From NCBI GenBank assembly GCA_009177215.1, contig WFLY01000245.1, positions 1-9,257 of the forward strand: a stretch of DNA of 9,257 nt, written 5' to 3'. This document shows positions 1 through 6,356 of this stretch, piece by piece. The first letter of the stretch is position 1, and each line of letters starts with the position of its first letter. The notes below the pieces were generated by a model. It saw nothing but the letters and a program-made list of their open reading frames with translations, ran no database searches and was not told the DNA's origin. The translations under genes were made by a program, and so were the position numbers. Source of the stretch: Bacillota bacterium (GTDB taxonomy: Bacteria > Bacillota > Clostridia > Lachnospirales > Lachnospiraceae).

Positions 1-551
1 CCTCCCGTATAGCTTCCCTTTTCCCACTGCATCCTCCGGGAGCTTTTTACCTTCGCCGCAATATCCCTTGCATACATTTCATTTGCCAGATTTTTTAAAT
101 TGATTCCCAGCTCGTCTCCCGTTGCAAAAAGACTGTCAAAATTGTCGGTTACGGAAATAAACCTTACCCCCAGAAACGGAAAAATCTTCTGAATATAGTT
201 CCCTGTCTCTATATAATTCCTGCCAAATCTGGAAAAATCCTTAACGATAATACAATCCACCTTCCGCAGCCGCACATCCGCCATTAACCTGTTGAATCCC
301 TCCCTCTCAAAGTTGGTTCCGGACCTTCCCAAATCACTGTAACAGTCAAAGAGCGCCATATCCGGCTGCCGCTCCATAAAACCCTTTGCCATCTCTATCT
401 GTGTTTCTATAGACTCATTCTTTTCGTTACTGCAGTCAACCGACAATCTGGCATAAATACCTACAGAATAACACTTTTTGCTCTTTTCCGTTTCCACGCA
501 ATCACATATGGAGATTCGTCCTTGTCCGTTTTCTCTCGGAATCCTTGACAT
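1..551 (-). CDS. Large serine recombinase, N-terminal part (cut by window edge)
   Basis: This is a site-specific recombinase of the large serine (resolvase/invertase-related) class. Such enzymes cut and rejoin DNA through a phosphoserine link to integrate or excise mobile elements. Only the first 183 codons are in the window, open to the left edge without a stop. The resolvase domain begins near residue 31 with GIYARLSVD, where Ser37 is the probable nucleophile and Arg35 its partner. VKDFSRFGRNYIETG (about 103-117) carries the conserved arginines. A short N-terminal extension of about 28 residues precedes the domain. The ATG at 549-551 is chosen because AGGAGGGAGGA lies just upstream (556-566). 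It begins 26 bases after the stop of the recombinase at 578-2254 and is clearly its paralogue (shared VDCI-VKD-SRFGR-YIE-G-IQK-FP and TD-FDSL blocks), so the two form one operon. The zinc ribbon and coiled-coil parts must lie outside the window. Confidence 0.93.
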   Translation of the reverse strand, partial: MSRIPRENGQGRISICDCVETEKSKKCYSVGIYARLSVDCSNEKNESIETQIEMAKGFMERQPDMALFDCYSDLGRSGTNFEREGFNRLMADVRLRKVDCIIVKDFSRFGRNYIETGNYIQKIFPFLGVRFISVTDNFDSLFATGDELGINLKNLANEMYARDIAAKVKSSRRMQWEKGSYTG

Positions 552-555
552 TTAT

Positions 556-566
556 TCCTCCCTCCT
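556..566 (-). promoter_or_regulatory. Ribosome binding site of the second recombinase
   Basis: On the minus strand the sequence reads AGGAGGGAGGA followed by ATAA and ATG. This strong Shine-Dalgarno sequence in the 26-base gap fixes the start of the partial recombinase at 551. Confidence 0.75.
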
Positions 567-577
567 TCCGTCCGGTG

Positions 578-2254
578 CTAAAAACATTTTTCTCCCTGTC
601 TTTTAGTCCTTGTGCCGGCATATTCCGACAGCATCACAACCTTGTTAAATTGTTCTTTATTCTTCAGTTCAATGCAAATGCGCTTTCCCTCGTAAACGAG
701 GATTCTCTCCACAAAAGAAAGCAGCACATCACGGGATAATTCCGTAATCTCCAATGCCTCCTTAAAACGTTCCAGACGGATTCCGCAGGCAACGCCTGAC
801 TTAAACAGGGAACGGACCAGCTCCTCCTGCCTTCCGATTGCCTCCTGCACCTTTGCATACCGCTCCTCATAAATGCCGCGAAAGCAGTAAAAATCTTCCT
901 GAGTAATCACACCCTCTTTTAAATCTTCATACAAGCCGCTTCGCAGCGCCAAATATTTTTCTTCCTCCCTGCGAAGCCGTAGAATTTCCCTGTCAAACTG
1001 TGCCGGTTCTTCAAATCCAACCTCCGTTCCCTCCACATAAGAAGCCACTCTTTCGTCATCTGAAAGAAGGCTTACCTGTGCCTTAAGCCCGTAAAAAACA
1101 GCAGCCGCCAATTCTTCCTCCGGGATACTGTGTCTGGTACAGCCTCTTCCTTTATTCCTCGTCTGACAGATAAAGTATACCCGCGTAATACCCTTATAAC
1201 GACTTACCCTGCGTACCATAGGTTCCATACAATCTCCGCAGAACAGCAGACCGGAAAACAAATGTGCTTTGTTTTGCCCTGCCGAAGCCCTGCTGTCCGT
1301 ATGCAGAAGCTTCTGTACGGTATCAAAATCTTCTTTTGTTATGATTGCCTCATGAGTATTCTCCACCCGTACCCATTCTTCTTTTGGCTTCTCCCTGCAC
1401 TTATTTATCTTATAATTAATCTTTTCGCTTTTCCCCTGTACCATGGTTCCGGTGTAAATTTCATTGACCAAAATCCGTTTTACAGCCACCGGCGACCATG
1501 CTCCGCTTACATGAGTGGCAAAGCCGGTCGTGAAATTTACTCCTTTCAATCTCTTGTATTCCATGGGAGACAAAATCCCCGTTTCGTTCAATTTCTCGGC
1601 TATCGCCAGACTGCTCATGCCCTTCATCCTCCAGTCAAAGATATTCCGCACAATACATGCCGCATAGTCGTCCGGCACCAGTCTGTTTTTGTCTCTTTCA
1701 TCCTTGCGATAGCCGTAAACGGCAAATGCCCCGATAAATTCTCCTTTTTCCCGCTTGACCCTTTGATGGCTCTTTACCTTCCCCGAAATGTCCCTGCAAT
1801 AAGAATCATTGACAAAGTTCTTGACCGGCAGCACCAAGGATGTCTCGCTATCATCCGCCGTTAAAGAATCAAAAGAATCCGTAATGGCAATAAAACGCAC
1901 ATGAAAAGCCGGGAAGGTTTTTTGTATCAACCGCCCGGCTTCAATATAATCTCGTCCAAATCTGGATAAGTCTTTTACAACAATGCAATCAACATTTCCC
2001 GCCTTTACATCCTCCATCATCCGCTTAAACTCCGGCCTGTCAAAATTTGCTCCCGAATAACCGTCATCCACGTAAATATCATATATCACCATGTCCTGCC
2101 TGTTTCGGATAAATGAGCGGCAAAGCTCTCTCTGGGAGCTTATGCTGTTGCTTTCCAATCTGTTTTCTCCCGTTCCCCTGCCGCTTCCGGAAGCAGCGTC
2201 ATCACGGGATAAGCGAAGATAAATCCCTGCATTGTACAGCTTTTTCTCTTCCAT
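578..2254 (-). CDS. Large serine recombinase (complete)
   Basis: This 558-residue site-specific DNA recombinase probably integrates or excises the element it sits in. Domains in order: resolvase catalytic domain (about 8-160) with nucleophile Ser16 in YLRLSRDD and the DLSRFGRDYIE block (95-105) carrying Arg98 and Arg101; recombinase DNA-binding domain (about 175-290), including the GAWSPVAVKRIL and NEIYTG signatures; zinc ribbon with Cys339, Cys342, Cys363 and Cys372; charged coiled-coil segment (about 418-480); and a C-terminal tail. Length and domain order are normal for the class and no catalytic residue is missing. The start ATG at 2254 follows GGGGAGGAACGCGG, a good ribosome binding site. 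It lies 27 bases downstream of the DUF6870-like gene and 26 bases upstream of a second recombinase, so all three are probably co-transcribed. Whether it acts alone or needs the neighbouring recombinase cannot be told from sequence. Confidence 0.95.
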   Translation of the reverse strand: MEEKKLYNAGIYLRLSRDDAASGSGRGTGENRLESNSISSQRELCRSFIRNRQDMVIYDIYVDDGYSGANFDRPEFKRMMEDVKAGNVDCIVVKDLSRFGRDYIEAGRLIQKTFPAFHVRFIAITDSFDSLTADDSETSLVLPVKNFVNDSYCRDISGKVKSHQRVKREKGEFIGAFAVYGYRKDERDKNRLVPDDYAACIVRNIFDWRMKGMSSLAIAEKLNETGILSPMEYKRLKGVNFTTGFATHVSGAWSPVAVKRILVNEIYTGTMVQGKSEKINYKINKCREKPKEEWVRVENTHEAIITKEDFDTVQKLLHTDSRASAGQNKAHLFSGLLFCGDCMEPMVRRVSRYKGITRVYFICQTRNKGRGCTRHSIPEEELAAAVFYGLKAQVSLLSDDERVASYVEGTEVGFEEPAQFDREILRLRREEEKYLALRSGLYEDLKEGVITQEDFYCFRGIYEERYAKVQEAIGRQEELVRSLFKSGVACGIRLERFKEALEITELSRDVLLSFVERILVYEGKRICIELKNKEQFNKVVMLSEYAGTRTKRQGEKCF

Positions 2255-2281
2255 CCGCGTTCCTCCCCATAAAAAATGCCT

Positions 2282-2551
2282 TTAACACTGAATTTTTGTC
2301 AATTTTGAAACATACTCCGCCAAACAGTCATCAATACTCCTTCCGTTGTCCGAATACTTAAACTTCAGCACATATTCCCCCGATCTTATAAAATAAGGAT
2401 TATGCACCTGTTCCAGATATTTTCTGATTCGGCTGTCAGGTGATTGTTTTTTATCAATCTGTATCTCACTTATATCCTTTAGCTGACTAATGTCAATTTC
2501 CCGAATGTCTGTCTCCTTCATTTGTTGTAATTCTTCAATTGTGGGAATCAT
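2282..2551 (-). CDS. DUF6870-like small protein of the recombinase operon
   Basis: The 89-residue acidic N-terminal stretch MIPTIEELQQMKETDIREID, followed by a region ending in a conserved-looking NPYFIRSGEYVLKFKYSD block, recalls the DUF6870 family of small Firmicutes proteins often seen beside mobile-element recombinases. The assignment is from memory of the family pattern. Function is unknown; a role as a recombination directionality factor or other accessory protein is only a guess from position. The frame is open further upstream to an ATG at 2626, but the ATG at 2549-2551 is preferred because AAAGGGGCGGG precedes it at good distance and the family begins at this motif. There is no signal peptide, membrane segment or cysteine cluster. 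It is followed 27 bases later by the complete recombinase. Confidence 0.8.
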   Translation of the reverse strand: MIPTIEELQQMKETDIREIDISQLKDISEIQIDKKQSPDSRIRKYLEQVHNPYFIRSGEYVLKFKYSDNGRSIDDCLAEYVSKLTKIQC

Positions 2552-2810
2552 ATTCGCCCGCCCCTTTCTTAGGAACAGTTCCTTACTCATCATATGTAGG
2601 CATCGGATTGTCCTATTCCTGAACATGATACCGTTCCTGCCCAGCGTTTCAATGAGCTGATGTCAAATAATTGCAAGACTGATTGTTTCTCTTCCAAAAT
2701 GGTCTCATTCTTTCGTGAAACAGACTTTTATACGGTCTTTTTTTGCAGGACTGCCTCAGTGAAAATCCTTGATTTTACTGCTTTCCTGCCAACTTAACAC
2801 TATAATGACA
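2552..2810. other. Element-end region without a gene
   Basis: About 260 bases between the DUF6870-like gene and the inferred attachment junction. It should hold the element-side half of the attachment site and the promoter of the recombinase operon. I see a consensus-like TTGACA on the minus strand (2661-2666) but no acceptable -10 at normal distance. The broken peptidase frame runs on by chance to a TGA at 2756-2758. Confidence 0.4.
2571..2583. repeat. Short inverted repeat AGGAAC-A-GTTCCT
   Basis: A 13-base inverted repeat with 6-base arms and a single central base lies just upstream of the ribosome binding site of the DUF6870-like gene. The loop is too short for an RNA hairpin, so if meaningful it would be a protein-binding site on DNA, for instance for autoregulation of the recombinase operon. 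GTTCCT occurs again at about 2633-2638. It could be chance. Confidence 0.3.
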
Positions 2811-3199
2811 CCATCCCCCGAGTCGAGCACCGCTAACAGTACACCTCTTCCATTTAAAAAAGGCTCACGCATAGTAACCTGTGCCACACAGGCTCTATCC
2901 GCAGGCCCAATTTGCGAGTAAAAATACCTCTTTGGCTTTTCCACATATTCAATTTGTTCAAAGTCGGATACCTCCTCCACCAGCTGCTGCGGTACCGTCA
3001 AAATAGCATAACCGGCAATTAGGTATTCCACCACAATCCCTAAGCTCTCAAGAGGAGCCAGACTGCCGTGATATTTCACAATCAGTTCCCATGTCCTAGT
3101 GTTTGTATCAAAACCTACATTTAAATCCTCCGTAAGCTCTCTGGTTTCCTCCGATGTCTCCAACGCCAGATTGAGTAAATTCTCTAATTTTTGATTCAT
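2756..3199 (-). pseudogene. S8 (subtilisin-like) Csp-type peptidase, 5' fragment, disrupted
   Basis: The first 128 residues are the N-terminal propeptide and start of the catalytic domain of a clostridial S8 family serine peptidase related to the Csp proteases. Visible: the opening MNQKLENLLNLALE, WELIVKYHGSL (about 38-48), the inhibitor-like propeptide ending in EYVEKPKR (84-91), and GRGVLLAVLDSG (117-128), where Asp126 is the first member of the Asp-His-Ser triad. The catalytic His and Ser and the rest of the protein (family members are several hundred residues long) are absent, and 19 unrelated residues follow to the stop. The start at 3197-3199 is chosen by family similarity; the ribosome binding site is weak (GGG only), and the frame stays open upstream into the preceding gene. 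It lies 52 bases after the M18 aminopeptidase. The product should be inactive. The break is best explained by element insertion, though a plain deletion would look the same from this side. Confidence 0.88.
2811..2818. other. Inferred attachment (insertion) junction
   Basis: Reading the S8 peptidase on the minus strand, the frame matches its family through GVLLAVLDSG, whose codons end GAC TCG GGG at 2816-2824. It then leaves the family: instead of the expected Ile-Asp-Tyr-x-His-Pro it reads DGVIIVLSW and stops 19 residues after the Gly. The bases around the break are GGGGGATGG on the minus strand. Large serine recombinases cross over at a central dinucleotide, and either GG or GA is available here. 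The exact crossover cannot be placed without the unoccupied allele or the other end of the element. Confidence 0.6.
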
Positions 3200-3215
3200 G
3201 TATAGCCCAAAACTT

Positions 3216-3243
3216 ATTATTTTCCAAATATATATACGGTCAA
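3216..3243 (-). promoter_or_regulatory. Putative sigma-A promoter before the S8 peptidase fragment
   Basis: On the minus strand, TTGACC (3243-3238) and AATAAT (3221-3216) are separated by 16 bases. The expected transcript start would leave only about ten bases before the ATG at 3199, which is unusually short and fits the weak ribosome binding site. AT-rich sequence inflates chance matches, so this is tentative. Confidence 0.4.
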
Positions 3244-3251
3244 TTTGATAT

Positions 3252-4547
3252 TTATGCCGAAAAGAATATCTGAAACACCTTAACTCCATAAGCCGTGTCC
3301 CTTGTTCCTGCCGTCTCCACTGCGGAATGCATGGCAAGCTGTGGCAGTCCGATATCTACGCTTGAAACAGACACATGAGAGGTAGAAATATTTCCCAAGG
3401 TGGAGCCGCCTAAAATATCGGAACGGTTTGCATAAGTCTGACAAGGCACCTGTGCCCGCCTGCACAAGTTCTTCATATAAGCGGCAGAAACTGCATCCGT
3501 GGTGTATTTTTGACTGCCATGGTACTTTATTACAATGCCACCGTTCAAATAGGGGCGATTGGTGGGGTCTGCTTTCTCCGGATGATTGGGATGTACTGCA
3601 TGGGCATTGTCTGCGGAAATCAAAAAGCTGTCCGCCACCCATTGTAAATATCTGCTTCCCTCCTCTGAAAGCCCTCCTGTAATACGACGTAAAATATCTT
3701 CCAAAAAGGTGGAATCCGCTCCCTGACCGGTTCCGCTTCCCACCTCCTCATTATCAAAAACCGCACAGACATTGATATAGTCTGTAGGTTTGCTTTCCGT
3801 AAAGGCTTTCATAGAGGCATAAACGCACTGCAAATCATCTAATTTGGGCGACAGCACAAACTCACCGTTTTCGCCCAATATTCTGCCCTTTTCCCGCACA
3901 TACAGGAACAAGTCCTGCCCCAAAATATTCTCTGCTTTCACGCCCGCTGCCTCGGCAATCTTCTTTTGCAGGGAACCCTTGTCATTGCTTTCTCCACAAT
4001 CCGCATACAAGGGCAGCATATCCGACTGAGGATTATACTCCGCCCCCTTATTTATGTCATGGTTCATGTGGATTGCCACGTTAGGAATCACCAACAAATC
4101 CTTATCGATATTGATTAATTTTGTCACTACCCTCTCTTCCTTCTCATCATACATAGCAACGCGCCCTGCCACGGAAAGCGCTCTGTCAAGCCATGTGGAA
4201 AGAATCATACCGCCATACCTTTCGGTATTTAATTTGATATATTTTTCCTCCACTCGAATTTCCGGTGTTTCCTTCAGCTTAAAGGTGGGAGAATCGCCGT
4301 GGGCTGCCACAATATGGAAGCCTGAAGCCTCTCCCTTTGACGGCAGGCGAAATGCTATCACGGAGGAATCATTGCGGATTACAAAATATCCCTTTCCCCA
4401 TGAAAGCTCCCACTCCAGATTTTCTTTCAGCTCCAGAAACCCCTCTCCCAGCAGATTCCTTTTTATATTTTCAACTACATGAAAACTGCTGGGGCATTTC
4501 TCTATAAATTCCAGCATTTCCTTAGCATATCCGGCATACTCCTTCAT
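3252..4547 (-). CDS. apeB: M18 family aminopeptidase
   Basis: A cytoplasmic zinc-dependent aminopeptidase of family M18 (aspartyl aminopeptidase / ApeB group), which removes N-terminal residues from peptides in protein turnover and peptide use. The 431-residue length is typical. The metal-binding set of the family is complete: His83 in AAHGDSP, Asp237 in SPKLDDLQ, the Glu-Glu pair 267-268 in FDNEEVGS, Asp313 in SADNAHAVHPN, and His391 in STSHVSVSSVDIG. Other family blocks are RPYLNGGIVIKYHG (about 331-344) and the C-terminal AMHSAVETAG. The start ATG at 4547 follows GGAGGA (4558-4553) at ideal distance. There is no signal peptide. A promoter lies about 30-55 bases upstream, so the gene appears to be expressed independently of the decayed manC/manA region before it. 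The S8 peptidase fragment follows after 52 bases; a shared role in peptide processing is possible but not shown. Confidence 0.96.
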   Translation of the reverse strand: MKEYAGYAKEMLEFIEKCPSSFHVVENIKRNLLGEGFLELKENLEWELSWGKGYFVIRNDSSVIAFRLPSKGEASGFHIVAAHGDSPTFKLKETPEIRVEEKYIKLNTERYGGMILSTWLDRALSVAGRVAMYDEKEERVVTKLINIDKDLLVIPNVAIHMNHDINKGAEYNPQSDMLPLYADCGESNDKGSLQKKIAEAAGVKAENILGQDLFLYVREKGRILGENGEFVLSPKLDDLQCVYASMKAFTESKPTDYINVCAVFDNEEVGSGTGQGADSTFLEDILRRITGGLSEEGSRYLQWVADSFLISADNAHAVHPNHPEKADPTNRPYLNGGIVIKYHGSQKYTTDAVSAAYMKNLCRRAQVPCQTYANRSDILGGSTLGNISTSHVSVSSVDIGLPQLAMHSAVETAGTRDTAYGVKVFQIFFSA

Positions 4548-4573
4548 ACGCTTCCTCCAATACCTCCTAATAC

Positions 4574-4601
4574 ATTATTACAAACCACCCGGAAGTAACA
4601 A
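4574..4601 (-). promoter_or_regulatory. Putative sigma-A promoter of the M18 aminopeptidase
   Basis: On the minus strand, TTGTTA (4601-4596) and AATAAT (4579-4574) are separated by 16 bases. Transcription would begin at about 4567, giving a leader of about 20 bases that contains the GGAGGA ribosome binding site. The position and leader length are sensible; the -35 box matches consensus at four of six positions. Confidence 0.5.
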
Positions 4602-4608
4602 ACCTGTA

Positions 4609-5062
4609 TTAACCGCCTGTCACTAACACCCTGTCCACCTGAAAATATTCACAGCGGCACAAAATCTCGCTTGCCGAACCGGGCTAATACCTCATAACCC
4701 GCATTTGCCTGCGCGCCAAAGGCTGCTCTTTCATATCAAGCACCTGAACAGCTTGCTTTACATGAAGCGCCCTTTTCTCACCGTTCCTGTCAATTCTGTC
4801 ATAGTCATAAAGCCGATAGGTCACATTGGAGCATTCCTGAATCTCCGCCAGCAGCACACCGCCGCCAATGGCATGCACCGCTTTTTGGATGGCTCCCAAG
4901 CCACTGAGGCTGCTCCCTTAAAACCTCGGCAAGGGTTCTGCCCTGATAGATACCGCTTGCAACCGTGCTGAGTCCATCAGGGTGCGTGGAACATTCCCAT
5001 GTTTCCGCCAAGGGTTCAAGCGGAATCTCTTTTCCATATTCCTTTGCAAGACGCCTGCCGCC
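4609..5062 (-). pseudogene. manA: Mannose-6-phosphate isomerase (class I, manA-type) remnant
   Basis: Two non-contiguous pieces remain of a class I mannose-6-phosphate isomerase, the zinc enzyme that interconverts fructose-6-P and mannose-6-P. Piece one (about 5062-4886) reads GGRRLAKEYGKEIPLEPLAE and then the conserved ETWECSTHPDG, through VLREQPQWLGSHP, which is the N-terminal part lacking its first residues. It then jumps at about 4882-4890, in another frame, to piece two: KAVHAIGGG, LLAEIQECSNVTYRLYDYDR and QMRVMRY, from the second half. The middle, with the VHPDD and KTEMW zinc-site motifs, is missing. After MRY a TAG (4684-4686) interrupts a frame that goes on as PGSASEILCRCEYFQVDRVL, still family-like, to TAA at 4609-4611. 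The TAG is one C-to-T change from a Gln codon. The remaining C-terminal residues are absent. It cannot make active enzyme. Confidence 0.88.
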
Positions 5063-6261
5063 ATGGTAATCACATCCCCCGGATATACCACCTGTTCCAT
5101 GCCGTCCACAATGGTACGCCCCCTGCCGCTCATCACCGTCCAGACCTCATCCCGATGTTCATGGCTGTGATAATGCAATTTGTGTCCGGGCAAAAGCACA
5201 ATCTTAATAGTCATGCTCTCCTCCTGAACATCTAAAACCGTAAAGCTTCCCCATGACTTCTCCGCATACATCGCCTGCCCTGTCATCTCGTCCACAAAGG
5301 GCTTGATGTAGCTGCTCTGTTCCTTGTCCGAAATCAAAATACCGTCGCCGCTTGCGGCAATCACCATATTATTACAGCCCATACACAAAATAGGAATGTT
5401 CAGTTCATTGACTACATGAGTATTCTCACAAGTCTCATTGAGAGTAACTCTTCCCAATGTATTAGTATCCATCGCCTCGCAAAAAGTATTCCATGTACCT
5501 AAATCCTTCCACTCCCCGTGATAGCACAACACCTGTATCTTGGACTCTTTCTCTACCACTGCATAGTCAAAGCTGATTTTCTTCTGCTCTGCATAGCTAT
5601 GATATAAATCCCAATAATCCGTGAAATTTATCAGCTCATGCGCTTTTTTCAGCATATATCCTAACCGGAACGCAAAAACGCCTCCGTTCCAAATCGCCCC
5701 CTCGCAATATATTTTTGGGCAGTATCCGCATCCGGCTTTTCTTTAAAAGTAGACACCGTGCTTACCGTCTCCGCCGATGCCGGAATAATATAACCGTATT
5801 TCTCGCTGGGATAGGTGGGCTCAATCCCCATAAGGGTCAAATTTGATTTCCCCTCTTCCACCAAATATGCAAGCTCCTTAAGCGCTTTAAAATAACTCTC
5901 CTGTACAAATGGGTCCACCGGACAAACTACCACGGCCTCATTCTCAGAAACTTTCTTTTCATAGTAAAGATATGCCGCCGACAGACAGACTGCCGGAATG
6001 GTATCCCTTCTGTCAGGCTCCACACACATTGACCCGGTCGCTCAACTGATTCTTAATGGCACTGACCTGCTTTTTGCTGGTTGCAATAGTAATCTGCGCC
6101 TCACTGTCAACCGCGGTAATCTGACGATATACCCGCATTAACATGGATTCCAGCTCACCCTCTTCATTCTGAAACATTTTTATAAACTGCTTGGAGCGGA
6201 TATCGTTGGACAAGGGTCACAGTCTCTTTCCGCTTCCGCCTGAAAGTAAAATAATATTCAT
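5054..6261 (-). pseudogene. manC: Mannose-1-phosphate guanylyltransferase (manC-type), multiply broken
   Basis: A decayed gene for a ManC/CpsB-type enzyme that makes GDP-mannose from mannose-1-P and GTP. The start ATG at 6261 follows GGGAG and reads MNIILLSGGSGKRL, the nucleotide-binding signature, but codon 15 (6217-6219) is TGA where the family has Trp. The frame resumes with PLSNDIRSKQFIK and is lost at about 6020-6030, where two bases are missing from a TG run before VEPDRRDT. The next part (CPVDPFVQESYF, LMGIEPTYPSEKYGYI, TFKEKPDADTA) runs until a G run one base short (5701-5704 region), after which AIWNGGVFAF resumes, then SFDYAVVEKE, GEWKDLGTWN, SDKEQSSYIKPFVD and the cupin-like EKSWGSF, YHSHEHRDEVWTV and GDVITMAAG. 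The last roughly 35-40 residues are gone: at 5054-5062 it joins manA sequence. Open pieces remain at 4918-5655 and 5661-6029 and may be annotated as separate small genes, but they are fragments. Confidence 0.92.
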
Positions 6262-6356
6262 CCTAACTCCCACCTGCCCGCTAAATCAGGCACTTATAAT
6301 TAGTGTATTTCCTATTCGCTTTAGCAGACTAAATTTAAACAGCCTCCCGCATATTT

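Larger units (their letters stand above)
1..2818. mobile_element. End of an integrated serine-recombinase element (continues left)
   Basis: The stretch from the broken S8 peptidase reading frame to the left edge behaves as one terminus of an integrative element. It holds about 260 bases without a gene, a small DUF6870-like gene and two tandem large serine recombinase genes in one direction. The right boundary is inferred from where the peptidase frame stops resembling its family, at about 2811-2818. Recombinase genes at an element end next to the attachment site is the usual arrangement for serine-integrase phages and transposons such as the Tn4451 type. No transfer, replication, resistance or phage genes fall inside the window, so the kind of element (conjugative, mobilizable or phage-derived) cannot be told. 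Confidence 0.7.

Noticed and set aside
1130..1864. 244-codon plus-strand open frame opposite the recombinase
   Set aside because: Lies wholly inside the recombinase gene on the other strand; composition is typical of an antisense shadow and no family pattern is seen.
2552..2626. N-terminal extension of the DUF6870-like protein to the ATG at 2626
   Set aside because: The extension is basic and unlike the family start; the ATG at 2551 has the better ribosome binding site.
2661..2666. Consensus TTGACA (minus strand) as promoter of the recombinase operon
   Set aside because: No acceptable -10 box at 16-18 bases; kept only as a remark in the element-end region.
2720..2745. AGAC...GTCT followed by a T run as an intrinsic terminator on the plus strand
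   Set aside because: The stem is only about four base pairs and no plus-strand gene precedes it.
3200..3337. Upstream extension of the S8 peptidase frame into the M18 gene
   Set aside because: It overlaps the coding end of the M18 gene and the family start matches the ATG at 3199.
4684..6029. Four small separate genes in the manC/manA region
   Set aside because: The pieces line up as consecutive fragments of manC and manA in shifted frames, so they are parts of pseudogenes.
6217..6219. TGA read through as Trp or selenocysteine in manC
   Set aside because: The same gene has two frameshifts, two deletions and another nonsense codon; other genes in the window use TGG for Trp normally.
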